Origin: Actinomycetota bacterium
GTDB lineage: Bacteria; Actinomycetota; Acidimicrobiia; Acidimicrobiales; Poriferisodaliceae
NCBI GenBank assembly: GCA_002731665.1
Contig: PCCJ01000101.1
Span: 1-16,180 of the forward strand
DNA: 16,180 nt
Direction of reading: 5' to 3'
Each line of letters opens with the position of its first letter. The stretch's first letter is position 1. The position numbers and the translations under genes were made by a program. Under the pieces are notes generated by a model. The model saw only the letters and a program-made list of their open reading frames with translations. It was not told where the DNA came from and searched no databases. This document shows, piece by piece, positions 1 to 8,046 of this stretch.

Positions 1-531
1 GGCAACTCACAGGCGCGAGCCGTGGCGCAACTGCTTGAAGAAGAACAAATTGATGACCTTTACGTAAGCCCTATGAAAAGAGCTTTAGAGACGGTAGCTC
101 CACTAGCAGGTGCGTTAGCCCTCACTCCCATGGTCCGTAATGGACTATCTGAATTCGACAAAAACTCAACATCTTATATTCCAATGGAGATTCTCAAGGA
201 ACGAGACCGAGTTGCGTGGGAGAAACTCAATAGAGACTTCGACCCCAGGACTAATTCTCGTCTTGAACGTTTCCTTGCCGAGACCGTGGCCGCAATCGAA
301 GCAATTGTAAGTGAAAACGCGGGAAAGAATGTCGCAGTCGTCTGCCACGGCGGCGTCATTAATTCCTATCTCGCTCATTGCCTCCAGTACAGTTCGACAA
401 ACTTTATGAAGTTTAATGTTGATTACACGTCTGTCACACGAATATTGGCATCTCCAGCCGGACACCGAAGTGTTCTATCGGTCAACGAACGAACTCACTT
501 TCGGGGAAAACCTGAGTTAATGCTTTCCTAG
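1..531 (+). CDS. Histidine phosphatase family protein (5' truncated by window edge)
   Basis: The reading frame is open from base 1 and ends at TAG 529-531, so the N-terminus lies outside the window. The visible 176 residues fit the histidine phosphatase (phosphoglycerate mutase-like) superfamily: an early YVSPMKRALET block matches the family's S-P-x-x-R-A-x-E-T phosphate-binding segment, and VAVVCHGGVIN near residue 120 carries the second catalytic histidine. The first catalytic RHG motif would be upstream and cannot be checked. A GTG at 22 would make a short ORF but would begin inside the fold, after the usual catalytic histidine, so it is not a credible start. Family members dephosphorylate small phosphorylated metabolites or sugar phosphates; the substrate cannot be read from this fragment. 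The gene converges on the acyl-CoA dehydrogenase gene 22 bases away, with no clear terminator hairpin between them. Confidence 0.85.
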   Translation, partial: GNSQARAVAQLLEEEQIDDLYVSPMKRALETVAPLAGALALTPMVRNGLSEFDKNSTSYIPMEILKERDRVAWEKLNRDFDPRTNSRLERFLAETVAAIEAIVSENAGKNVAVVCHGGVINSYLAHCLQYSSTNFMKFNVDYTSVTRILASPAGHRSVLSVNERTHFRGKPELMLS

Positions 532-553
532 GCAACCACCACAGGTATTGAGA

Positions 554-1756
554 CTACGCACTCTGTGGCACCTCGTTAAACGGTAGTTCTTTGTCAGTAC
601 GAACGTCCCCTGGCAGACCAAGAACACGCTCTCCCAGAATATTACGCATTACTTCAGATGTTCCACCTTCTATGGAATTTGCCCTTGAACGAAGAAACGC
701 CTGTTGGGGTGTCTTTGAATTCATTGAAGTTGAGGAACGTTCAACATCATAGGATCCATAGAGCATTCCGTCAGCTCCAAGTAGCTGCATCATGAATGCG
801 TAGATTTCCTTATTATTTTCCGCAAAAGCTAATTTCCCGGTAGACCCTTCTGGCCCTGGAACACCCTTCACTCTATTTTCACCTGCTCGAATATTTGTCA
901 GTCGCGCAGTTTCAGCTTTGCTCCACAACTTCATTAGCTGGTCTCTTGAGCATGCCGTTTTTTTGTGAGAATCGAGGCTGTCCCAAAGTTGCACAGCCTC
1001 ACCGATTGCGCCCGACCCGCGGGGCGCCTGCGTACCACCGATGGCGACTCTCTCGTTCATCAACGTGGTCAATGCAACTCGCCAACCATCTCCGGTATCT
1101 CCAAGGCGCTCGCTGTCAGGAATGCGAGCGTCTGTGAAATAAACTTCATTAAATTCAGCGTCGCCAGTCATTTGCCGAAGTGGCCGGACTTCAACGCCGG
1201 GATCTGACATATCTACAACGAAGTACGATAGGCCCTTGTGTTTGGGTGCTTCAGGGTCAGTACGGGTGACAAGACAACCCCACCGGGCTACGTGAGCAAG
1301 CGTCGTCCAGACCTTCTGCCCATTAACAATCCATTCGTCTCCATCTTTTATGGCTCTACTAGTCAACCCTGCTACATCACTACCGGCAGATGGTTCAGAA
1401 AATAGTTGACACCAAATTTCCTCAGTCGTAAATAACGGGCGGAGGTAACGTCGCTTTTGGTCCTCTGAGCCATGGGTGAATACAGTAGGGCCGCACATGC
1501 CATATCCAATCGGGTTTCGTGGCCAGCAGCTTGGAGCGTCGATGCGACTAAGGCTGAGTGACACCTTCGATTGAAGTTTTGGGCTAACTCCTAAGCCTCC
1601 GCAACCTTCATCAAATTGAACCCACGCCAGCCCTAAATCAAACTGTCTACCCAGAAATTCAATACGATCACCCTTAGGATCGGCTTCTTGAAGGAGCTGC
1701 GCAACCAGCTTCTCCACATGCTTCTCTGCTGATGAGTCTGAAATCTTGTTTTCCAT
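554..1756 (-). CDS. Acyl-CoA dehydrogenase
   Basis: A flavoprotein predicted to introduce an alpha,beta double bond into an acyl-CoA, passing electrons to electron-transfer flavoprotein. The product is about 400 residues, normal for the family. Seen in order: an N-terminal helical domain with GCGGLGV (about residue 51); the family signature CQLFSEPSAGSDVAGL (116-131); GQKVWTT in the beta domain (146-152); LRQMTGDAEFNEVYF (193-207); and a C-terminal helical domain ending in SIEGGTSEVMRNILGERVLG. The Glu of IEGGT (about 363) is at the usual catalytic base position. I chose ATG at 1756 because AAAGAG lies six bases upstream; ATG 1771 or TTG 1777 would add 5 or 7 residues. It is the last gene of a set with the flavin reductase (39-base gap) and the SirB1-like gene. 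Chain-length specificity is not readable. Confidence 0.93.
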   Translation of the reverse strand: MENKISDSSAEKHVEKLVAQLLQEADPKGDRIEFLGRQFDLGLAWVQFDEGCGGLGVSPKLQSKVSLSLSRIDAPSCWPRNPIGYGMCGPTVFTHGSEDQKRRYLRPLFTTEEIWCQLFSEPSAGSDVAGLTSRAIKDGDEWIVNGQKVWTTLAHVARWGCLVTRTDPEAPKHKGLSYFVVDMSDPGVEVRPLRQMTGDAEFNEVYFTDARIPDSERLGDTGDGWRVALTTLMNERVAIGGTQAPRGSGAIGEAVQLWDSLDSHKKTACSRDQLMKLWSKAETARLTNIRAGENRVKGVPGPEGSTGKLAFAENNKEIYAFMMQLLGADGMLYGSYDVERSSTSMNSKTPQQAFLRSRANSIEGGTSEVMRNILGERVLGLPGDVRTDKELPFNEVPQSA

Positions 1757-1795
1757 GCTTAACTCTTTCATATTCAAATTACTAGGTGCTTCAAG

Positions 1796-2350
1796 TTATC
1801 CAGCATCCCCAGTTTTGTAGGCTAACTTCTCAAGCAGTTGATCTCGCACCGAAATATTTTTCTGGCGTGCACGAGTTGAAGCTACTCGCCATCCTTGCAG
1901 AGAAGAATACACCAATGGGTCTTCTTTCAACCGTCCTTCTCGCACATCGGTGACTTCGGCGAAAAATAACTCATGATCCCTCATCGAAATTTGTTGAAAT
2001 ACTTCACAATCAAGCCATGCTATCGAATTCGGAACATACGGTAAACCCTCACGAACCTCAACAAATTCAGTCAATGCATACTTGAACTTATGACCTGGAT
2101 AACTAAAGTATTGACCTTCTGCGATTTGGTCCCCAGCCAGCACGGACACGGTAAAGCGGCCACTACCTAATATCAGAGGATACGTTTCATGCTTTGGCGA
2201 CACACTGGCCATCACAATTGGTTCCTCGAATGCCACCTGGCTAACCCAATGAGAAGTGTAAAGACGGTGGACTCCGTTATGCCCAGACCCCACTACTTGA
2301 ACACCTTTGGACATCTGCCCGAGACAACGTTTTATTTTGCGGTCTATCAT
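1796..2350 (-). CDS. Flavin reductase-like domain protein
   Basis: A 184-residue protein matching the flavin reductase-like (FMN-binding split barrel) family, which includes the NAD(P)H:flavin oxidoreductase components of two-component monooxygenases. Visible marks are the N-terminal M-x-x-G-V-x-V-V segment (13-20), TSHWVSQVAFEEPIVMASVS (32-51, the FMN-phosphate-binding region), GRFTVSVLAGDQIAEG (64-79) and RDHELFFAEV (124-133), the counterpart of the family's G-D-H motif. ATG at 2350 is preferred over TTG at 2353 because AGGGA sits six bases upstream of it. It lies between the SirB1-like gene (20 bases upstream) and the acyl-CoA dehydrogenase (39 bases downstream), probably in one transcript. 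No oxygenase partner is in the window. Some members of this family have other roles, so reductase activity is a family-level inference. Confidence 0.85.
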   Translation of the reverse strand: MIDRKIKRCLGQMSKGVQVVGSGHNGVHRLYTSHWVSQVAFEEPIVMASVSPKHETYPLILGSGRFTVSVLAGDQIAEGQYFSYPGHKFKYALTEFVEVREGLPYVPNSIAWLDCEVFQQISMRDHELFFAEVTDVREGRLKEDPLVYSSLQGWRVASTRARQKNISVRDQLLEKLAYKTGDAG

Positions 2351-2370
2351 CAACAGTCCCTATCTACTTC

Positions 2371-3159
2371 TTAATTCAAACGAGCCCAAAGTCGAGTTAC
2401 TTGGGCGCGAAGCTCATCTCCATCGCTTCCTCCGAATCGCAGAGCAGCGTCGTTCAGGTATCGCGCAGCGTCCTCGATTCGTCCAACTGCCTCTAGAGCC
2501 GAAGCCAACTTAAAGAACTCATCGAGCGGACAGTCCTCCAACAAGGTCATAAGCTCTAATATCTTAATTAACGCCCTAGCTTGATTATTCCGATAGGCAA
2601 TCATTCGTAAATTATTAAGCATTCGTAGCACAATGCTCTCAGAGGGAGTCTCATCCAAATAGTTCTCTTGAAACGGCAAGTCTGGATTCATCGAATGAAA
2701 CAGCTCTCGAGCTTTATCTCTATCAAGCACGGCCCCGTTGAACAGATCGATGAAGACGTTTCTGTCAACTCGATCGCCTACCAAAAAGTGACCAGGCATT
2801 CCTACACCGAACAGAGGCACGCCAACACGCCTCCCCACTTCGAGCAGAAGCACAGAAAGGGTTATCGGAATTCCACATTTCCGATCTAGCACTAGATCCA
2901 GATAGCTGTTGTCAGCATGGTAATAATCAGTCTGTACTCCTCTGAAACCCTGTTCATGACAAAGGCTCCGAAATACCCCATCTAGTGTTGGTTCTGTAAC
3001 TAATCCCGATATCGAATCTAACCGACTGAGCCCGTCGGCTATCTCTAAGGAATTCGACCCGACGTAGGCCGAGATAACAAAGGCGGCTATATCTAACCTA
3101 AAAGGATTAGCGTCTACCGCATCTCGAAAAAGGTCTAGATTATCACTTATAGAATCCAT
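2371..3159 (-). CDS. SirB1 / transglutaminase-like family protein with TPR-like tail
   Basis: A 262-residue protein of the SirB1-type transglutaminase-like family; its biochemical role is poorly defined. The hallmark run is clear: YYHADNSYLDLVLDRK (79-94), GIPITLSVLLLEVGRRVGVPL (96-116), GVGMPGHFLVG (118-128) and FIDLFNG (136-142). His124 and Asp138 correspond to the His and Asp of the transglutaminase core. At the place where a nucleophilic Cys would be expected I read GIPITLS; Cys95 is adjacent but offset, so thiol-protease activity is doubtful. Residues about 180-262 are helical with LASALEAVGRIEDAARYLNDA, TPR-like as is common in the family. ATG 3159 is chosen; TTG 3168 is an alternative. 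First gene of the minus-strand set, divergent from the glycerophosphodiesterase gene 60 bases away. Confidence 0.88.
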   Translation of the reverse strand: MDSISDNLDLFRDAVDANPFRLDIAAFVISAYVGSNSLEIADGLSRLDSISGLVTEPTLDGVFRSLCHEQGFRGVQTDYYHADNSYLDLVLDRKCGIPITLSVLLLEVGRRVGVPLFGVGMPGHFLVGDRVDRNVFIDLFNGAVLDRDKARELFHSMNPDLPFQENYLDETPSESIVLRMLNNLRMIAYRNNQARALIKILELMTLLEDCPLDEFFKLASALEAVGRIEDAARYLNDAALRFGGSDGDELRAQVTRLWARLN

Positions 3160-3219
3160 TAATCTCAAATGTTACTCGGAATAGATCATGTTAGATCGAA
3201 CGAAAAAAGATAGTCAACC

Positions 3220-3987
3220 ATGAACCAGCATCAGTATCTTTCTGTCAAGAGCCCTATTCCGATTGCTCATCGTGGTGGAGCCGGAACCTGGCCAGAAAAC
3301 ACCATGCCCGCATTTCAAGGCGCTGTAAGCCTTGGGTACCAGTATGTCGAGACTGATGTTCACGCCACGAGTGACGGTGTGCTAATTGCGTTTCACGACG
3401 ATCGGCTTGATCGCGTTACTAATTCCATTGGACTTATCAGCGAGTCAACTTGGGCTGATATTTCCAGTGCTCGAGTAGACGGGAAAGAGCCAATTGTTCG
3501 ACTGAGTGATCTGATGAGTACCTTTCCAGAGTTAAACATCAATATTGACCCAAAATCAACGGCCGCTGTCGAGCCACTCATCAAGGAGTTACGTATACAA
3601 AAAGCGCTTGACCGGGTATGTATCGGCTCTTTTTCTGATCGTCGACTTGAAACATTTCGAGAAGCATTTGGTGATGCCGTTTGTCTGAGTATGGGGCCCT
3701 TTCAGATTCTTCGCATGAAACTTAAATCCTTGGGGTTACCTTTGAGTAAATTCAGCGCACAATGTGCACAGATCCCTATTAAACAAGGGCCGATCTCTTT
3801 AGCTACACCTAAGTTCATTGATACTTGCCACGAACTCGACATAGCTGTTCATGTCTGGACCATAGATGATGAGGCCGAGATGATCCAGCTTCTCGACCTT
3901 AATGTAGATGGGATCATGACTGACTTGCCACAGGTACTTCTAAATGTGTTAACCAACCGGGGCGACTGGCCAAAGGAAAAAAATTAA
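3220..3987 (+). CDS. Glycerophosphodiester phosphodiesterase family protein
   Basis: Predicted to hydrolyse glycerophosphodiesters (deacylated phospholipid head groups) to glycerol 3-phosphate and an alcohol. The 255-residue protein has the complete GDPD core: AHRGGAGTWPENT (16-28) with the catalytic HRG and the metal-binding Glu, VETDVH (43-48) with the E-x-D pair, FHDD (58-61) with the second catalytic histidine, INIDPKS near 107-113, and a C-terminal VHVWTID...GIMTDLP segment typical of the barrel end. There is no signal peptide, so a cytoplasmic enzyme is likely. The ATG at 3220 has only a weak purine-rich stretch upstream. It is the first gene of a plus-strand run; the next gene starts two bases after its TAA, which implies co-transcription. 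Confidence 0.93.
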   Translation: MNQHQYLSVKSPIPIAHRGGAGTWPENTMPAFQGAVSLGYQYVETDVHATSDGVLIAFHDDRLDRVTNSIGLISESTWADISSARVDGKEPIVRLSDLMSTFPELNINIDPKSTAAVEPLIKELRIQKALDRVCIGSFSDRRLETFREAFGDAVCLSMGPFQILRMKLKSLGLPLSKFSAQCAQIPIKQGPISLATPKFIDTCHELDIAVHVWTIDDEAEMIQLLDLNVDGIMTDLPQVLLNVLTNRGDWPKEKN

Positions 3988-3989
3988 AA

Positions 3990-5369
3990 ATGATTGCCTC
4001 CTCTCCAGAATTAGCGAATGCACTTCGAAAGATCGTTGGACATCAGCACGTCCTTACTGAGAACGATCTCACTCTCGGCTATTCGGTCGATTGGACGGGA
4101 AGGTTTGTCGGGTCAACACCAATTGTTGTACGACCTGGCAACACTGATGAAACTGCTTCTGTGGTCAAGTTGCTTAACGAAAACTCTATTCCGCTTGTCC
4201 CACAGGGTGGCAACACAGGACTTGTCGGCGGAAGCATTCCGATGAGCGGAGAAGTTTTGCTATCTCTGAAACGATTAAATACCGTCGAGCCTGTCGATGG
4301 TCTAGCTCTCCAAGTAACTGTGGGGGCAGGGGCAACTTTAGCTGATACTCAGAAACATGTTAGGAACCATAACTTTGAAATTGGCGTTGACCTAGCAGCT
4401 AGAGATAGTTGCACTATCGGAGGCATGATCGCAACGAACGCTGGTGGCATAAACGTGCTCCGTTACGGTGCCATGCGTGAACAACTGATTGGTGTTGAAG
4501 CGGTGATGTCAGATGGAACCGTGATCAAGCATCTTGAGGGATTAGAAAAAGACAACACCGGATATCATCTCCCAAGCCTTCTGGCTGGTAGCGAAGGAAC
4601 ATTAGCCGTTATCACCAGAGCTAGGTTACGACTCAGACCACAGTTGCCTGAAATAGTTACGGCCTTGATCGCTTTCGAGAGCGTTCACGACGCTGTTGAG
4701 GTATCCACGCGTCTAAGGCAGCAGCTGACATCACTGCACGCCCTCGAAGCGATATTTACTAATGCTATGACTCTCGTCTCAGCACACATTGGGGCTCAAG
4801 TACCGGTTGGGCCGAATGGTAAAGCTTGGCTACTCGTCGAAGTGGCTGCTGGAACTGACCCATTTGAAGAATTTCAACAGGCTTTACAAACTTGCGACGA
4901 CAAAATCATGGACGTTGCAGTTGCCACAGACGATCGATCTCGAGATAAGTTATGGCGATTTCGTGAGCAAATCACGGAGGCAATTTCCATCATGGGAACA
5001 CCACACAAGCTCGATGTCACTATTGGGCTCGCTCGACTAGAGAAATTCATTGATGAAATTCCCGAGGTTGTAAAACATGCAGACCCCAATTCGTTAATTT
5101 ACTTATTTGGACATCTAGGTGATGGAAATGTTCACGTAAACGTTGTCGGGACAGATGGAGGCGAGCCTTCCAATATCGTTGAATCCGAGGTACTTAGTTT
5201 TGTTGCATCACTTGGCGGAAGCATCTCAGCGGAACATGGCATCGGCACGGCCAAAAAAAGTTACCTACATTTAAATAGAACAAGTGACGAACTAAGATTC
5301 TTCCGAAATATAAAAAAGGCGCTAGATCCAAACAACATCATGCACCCAAACTGCCTGTTAAGCGACTAA
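3990..5369 (+). CDS. FAD-linked D-2-hydroxyacid dehydrogenase (GlcD / D-lactate / D-2-hydroxyglutarate type)
   Basis: A 459-residue flavoprotein that should oxidise a D-2-hydroxy acid to the 2-oxo acid. Domain order: an FAD-binding PCMH-type domain (about 35-215) with VRPGNTDE (48-54), PQGGNTGLVGGS (71-82) and SCTIGGMIATNAGG (140-153), then the FAD-oxidase C-terminal domain with HKLDVTI (339-345), the metal-binding HLGDGNVHVNV (375-385), SAEHGIGTAKK (413-423) and the terminal NIMHPNCLL. All landmark residues are present, so it should be active. The substrate cannot be fixed: glycolate, D-lactate and D-2-hydroxyglutarate enzymes share these motifs. No iron-sulfur GlcF-like partner lies nearby, which argues against a classic glycolate oxidase complex. 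ATG 3990 follows the upstream stop by two bases; AAAGGA lies about 12-13 bases before it. Confidence 0.92.
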   Translation: MIASSPELANALRKIVGHQHVLTENDLTLGYSVDWTGRFVGSTPIVVRPGNTDETASVVKLLNENSIPLVPQGGNTGLVGGSIPMSGEVLLSLKRLNTVEPVDGLALQVTVGAGATLADTQKHVRNHNFEIGVDLAARDSCTIGGMIATNAGGINVLRYGAMREQLIGVEAVMSDGTVIKHLEGLEKDNTGYHLPSLLAGSEGTLAVITRARLRLRPQLPEIVTALIAFESVHDAVEVSTRLRQQLTSLHALEAIFTNAMTLVSAHIGAQVPVGPNGKAWLLVEVAAGTDPFEEFQQALQTCDDKIMDVAVATDDRSRDKLWRFREQITEAISIMGTPHKLDVTIGLARLEKFIDEIPEVVKHADPNSLIYLFGHLGDGNVHVNVVGTDGGEPSNIVESEVLSFVASLGGSISAEHGIGTAKKSYLHLNRTSDELRFFRNIKKALDPNNIMHPNCLLSD

Positions 5370-5381
5370 ACCTAAGTTCCT

Positions 5382-6971
5382 ATGCCTAACTACACGAATG
5401 CCCCTTATGCAACCAGGCACTCGACACAAGGAATGGTTTGTTCAATCGACCACTTAGCTAGTGGTGCCGGGATCGAGGTAATGCGGCAGGGCGGAAATGC
5501 AGCTGATGCTGCAGTGGCTGCCTCTGCTGTATTAGCTGTAACTTGTCAGCACATGTGTGGAATGGGTGGCGACTTGTGGGCCCTCATACACTTCGAAGAT
5601 GGTCAGCCTCCGTTGGCGCTTAATGCCAGCGGAAGGGCTGGTAGCGGAGCAAACCCTGACACACTTCGTCGAGACGGCCTACTAGAAATGCCGTTTCATA
5701 ACGATCCACGTTCAATTCCGGTTCCTGGGTGCGTCGATGGCTGGGTTGCTATCAACACCAAACTCGGTAATTTAAATTTAGCAAAGGTACTCGCGCCTGC
5801 TATATCTCTTGCATTCAATGGCTTCCCCATTTCCTCTCAATGCGCAACTGCTTGTCGCCTCCTTAAGAATGTTGCGAATACTGATGATTACATGCGCCAC
5901 GGACTACCTAGTACAGGCGATCTTATAACTCGATCCGGAGTTGCAAGGACTTTGGAAGCTATCGCTGAGAACGGCAGACGGGCCTTCTACGAAGGCCAGG
6001 TGGGGAAGTCCCTAATTGAATTTGGGATGGGCGAATACTCAGAAGATGATCTTGTAAGAAATCAAAGTGACTGGGTTAATCCAATTTCAATTGAAGCTTG
6101 GGGGCATAGAGTTTGGACAGTTCCCCCGAACTCTCAAGGTTACTTAACCCTTGCAGCTGCCTGGATTTCAAGCCAGCTCGATCTTCCTGAAGACCCAGAT
6201 AATCCCCTCTACACTCATTTGCTCTCTGAGGCGGTGCGACAAAGTGGCTACGACCGACCTGATGAACTACATGAGTTCGCGGATCCTGAGAAGCTCCTCT
6301 CTCTCGAGCGGCTCAACCCGCGAGTAGCGGCTATTTCAAAGCGCTCTGTTTCTGATACTGCATCTGGTATTAACAACGGTGACACGATCTACCTAAACGC
6401 AGTCGATAGCAATCGAATGGCAGTCTCACTAATTCAATCCAATGCCTCTGGTTGGGGCGCTTTGCAATTTTTGCCAGAAAGTAAAATTTCTCTTCACAAC
6501 CGCGGTCTTGGTTTTTCTACCCAGAAGGGCCACAAAGCAGAATACGGTCCCGGTCGGCGACCTCCACACACCCTTGCTCCAGCTCTTGTGCAACGACTTG
6601 ATGGCAGCATCAGAGCAGTATTAGGGACTATGGGTGGAGATAGCCAACCTCAGATAGTCCTTCAGCTTTTAGCACGACTTCTTCATTCGAAGCAGGAACC
6701 TGGAGATGCGATAGCTGCAGCTCGGTGGCGCTTTGCTGGTAACAACCGAAGCGGATTCCACACTTGGGCTAATGCCAGTGACCTAGTCCTACAGCTAGAG
6801 GGACATAACACAGTTGATGCTTCAGCGCTTCAACGACTTGGGCATGATATCGAGTACTTGGGTGAATACGACAGCGCATTCGGTCATGCACACCTGATTG
6901 AAGTACAGGAGAATATACTCGCAGGAGCTGCAGACCCTCGCGCGCTTGCCGGCGGCGTGGCTGGTTACTGA
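5382..6971 (+). CDS. Gamma-glutamyltransferase-family Ntn hydrolase
   Basis: A 529-residue protein of the gamma-glutamyltranspeptidase family, which is made as a precursor and self-cleaves before a catalytic Thr. Seen: GGNAADAAVAAS (37-48), GMGGD (60-64), NASGRAG (81-87) with the Arg expected to contact the gamma-glutamyl carboxylate, the processing-site segment NNGDTIYLNAVD with Thr335 at the expected nucleophile position, RRPPHTLAPALV near 395-406, and GTMGGDSQPQ near 415-424. Thr335 is followed by Ile-Tyr rather than the Thr/Ser-His common in classical enzymes, so it belongs to a divergent branch. There is no signal peptide, unlike the periplasmic E. coli enzyme, so substrate and location may differ. 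It follows the hydroxyacid dehydrogenase by 12 bases. Its stop codon overlaps the end of the opposing DUF5522 gene. Confidence 0.9.
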   Translation: MPNYTNAPYATRHSTQGMVCSIDHLASGAGIEVMRQGGNAADAAVAASAVLAVTCQHMCGMGGDLWALIHFEDGQPPLALNASGRAGSGANPDTLRRDGLLEMPFHNDPRSIPVPGCVDGWVAINTKLGNLNLAKVLAPAISLAFNGFPISSQCATACRLLKNVANTDDYMRHGLPSTGDLITRSGVARTLEAIAENGRRAFYEGQVGKSLIEFGMGEYSEDDLVRNQSDWVNPISIEAWGHRVWTVPPNSQGYLTLAAAWISSQLDLPEDPDNPLYTHLLSEAVRQSGYDRPDELHEFADPEKLLSLERLNPRVAAISKRSVSDTASGINNGDTIYLNAVDSNRMAVSLIQSNASGWGALQFLPESKISLHNRGLGFSTQKGHKAEYGPGRRPPHTLAPALVQRLDGSIRAVLGTMGGDSQPQIVLQLLARLLHSKQEPGDAIAAARWRFAGNNRSGFHTWANASDLVLQLEGHNTVDASALQRLGHDIEYLGEYDSAFGHAHLIEVQENILAGAADPRALAGGVAGY

Positions 6972-7150
6972 TTCTCGAAAAACGGACAGTGGCGACAACT
7001 TGAGTTGCAACAATAACCGCGACTCAAGTGATATCCGGATGTGAACACGAACAGTCCAGTAAGCGGGTCGACATAGCCATCTTCGCCAGCCTCTGTCGCT
7101 TGCCTATGTGCTTCAGCTACTATATTCGGCAGGGAAACTGGCTCTTTCAA
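6965..7150 (-). CDS. DUF5522-type small Cys-rich protein
   Basis: A 61-residue protein resembling DUF5522, a family without known function. Its second half carries the hallmark pattern: Y-V-D-P-x-T-G-x-x-V-F-T, then YHLSRGYCCNSSCRHCPF, giving a CC-x3-C-x2-C cluster that could bind a metal or iron-sulfur centre. This metal binding is my inference. TTG at 7150 is the only plausible start (GGAAG lies about ten bases upstream); no ATG occurs before the conserved core. It lies 16 bases after the crotonase gene on the same strand, so it is probably translated from the same message. Its last codons overlap the 3' end of the gamma-glutamyltransferase gene on the other strand by seven bases. Confidence 0.8.
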   Translation of the reverse strand: MKEPVSLPNIVAEAHRQATEAGEDGYVDPLTGLFVFTSGYHLSRGYCCNSSCRHCPFFENQ

Positions 7151-7166
7151 AATTTCAATACTTCCG

Positions 7167-7982
7167 TTATCGGTTTTTCCACTGGACCTGGCGGTGGGCT
7201 AAAAACGAATCCATGGCCTCGCGACTGTCCTCAGTGCCTGCTGCCAAAATTTGAGTCCTGTTCTCGATATCAATACCAGCTCTCAGGCTTGAAATCTCCA
7301 AATTAGACCACATGGTCTCTTTTGTCATCCACACACCAAATGGGCTATTTGACTTAATTTCTTCTGCCACAGCTAGGCAACGAGGCAACAAGTCATCAGT
7401 CGAAGTGATCTTGCTGACCAGGCCCAATCGATCGGCTTCTTCGGCATCGAACACGCGACCGGTCAACATTAATTCCCACGCTCGTGAAGCACCAATTAGT
7501 CTCGGCAAAAGCCAACTAACGCCAATATCACAACCCGATATCCCTAGTCGAACAAATGCCGTTCCGAATTTAGCTTCTGCGCTGCAATAACGAATATCAC
7601 TAGCACAGGCGATCGCAAAACCGCCGCCTGCGGCTGCTCCATTAACTGCAGCTATTATCGGTTGTCGAACATCACGCATGTGGTGAACTAATTCAGCAAT
7701 GTATTGCTGAATAGCCATTCCTCTTTGCTGTTGCCCAAAGTTTTCTGTTCCAGGAATAGTTCCGAACCCGTTGAGGTCTAAACCAGCGCAAAACCCGCGA
7801 CCAGCACCGGTAATGATTACTGCTCTCGTCTCATGATCTGAATCAACTAGTTCTAACGCTTTATGGATATCGTTAACAAGGTCATATGTGAGAGCATTAA
7901 GACGTTCCGGCCGATTAAGAAGAATTCTCGCAACTCCTTCAACCGGCTGGTCAACGAGCACGTTTTCGTATTCAGCATTCAT
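7167..7982 (-). CDS. Crotonase / enoyl-CoA hydratase-isomerase family protein
   Basis: A 271-residue crotonase-fold protein acting on an acyl-CoA thioester. Family landmarks are RILLNRPERLNAL (19-31), the oxyanion-hole segment GRGFCAGLDL (61-70), and NGAAAGGGFAIACASDIRY (114-132). The two hydratase glutamates of the classical enzyme (Glu144 and Glu164 of rat mitochondrial crotonase) appear to be replaced here by Ala123 and Phe143, while GISGCDIGVSW (147-157) puts an Asp (152) near the active site. It may therefore be an isomerase, a hydrolase or a hydratase with altered chemistry, not an ordinary beta-oxidation hydratase. The start at 7982 is firm: AAGGAG (plus-strand 7990-7995) lies seven bases upstream of ATG. 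It is in line with the GGDEF-like gene upstream (64-base gap) and the DUF5522 gene downstream. Confidence 0.9.
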   Translation of the reverse strand: MNAEYENVLVDQPVEGVARILLNRPERLNALTYDLVNDIHKALELVDSDHETRAVIITGAGRGFCAGLDLNGFGTIPGTENFGQQQRGMAIQQYIAELVHHMRDVRQPIIAAVNGAAAGGGFAIACASDIRYCSAEAKFGTAFVRLGISGCDIGVSWLLPRLIGASRAWELMLTGRVFDAEEADRLGLVSKITSTDDLLPRCLAVAEEIKSNSPFGVWMTKETMWSNLEISSLRAGIDIENRTQILAAGTEDSREAMDSFLAHRQVQWKNR

Positions 7983-8046
7983 TTCGCTTCTCCTTATTCA
8001 TCGCTGGCTTAATTTTTGGCTCTCGTCAAAGAATAAATCTTTATCG

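Noticed and set aside
895..1207. Two overlapping 80-codon plus-strand frames inside the acyl-CoA dehydrogenase gene
   Set aside because: They are antisense shadows of a clearly conserved gene, without ribosome-binding sites or family motifs.
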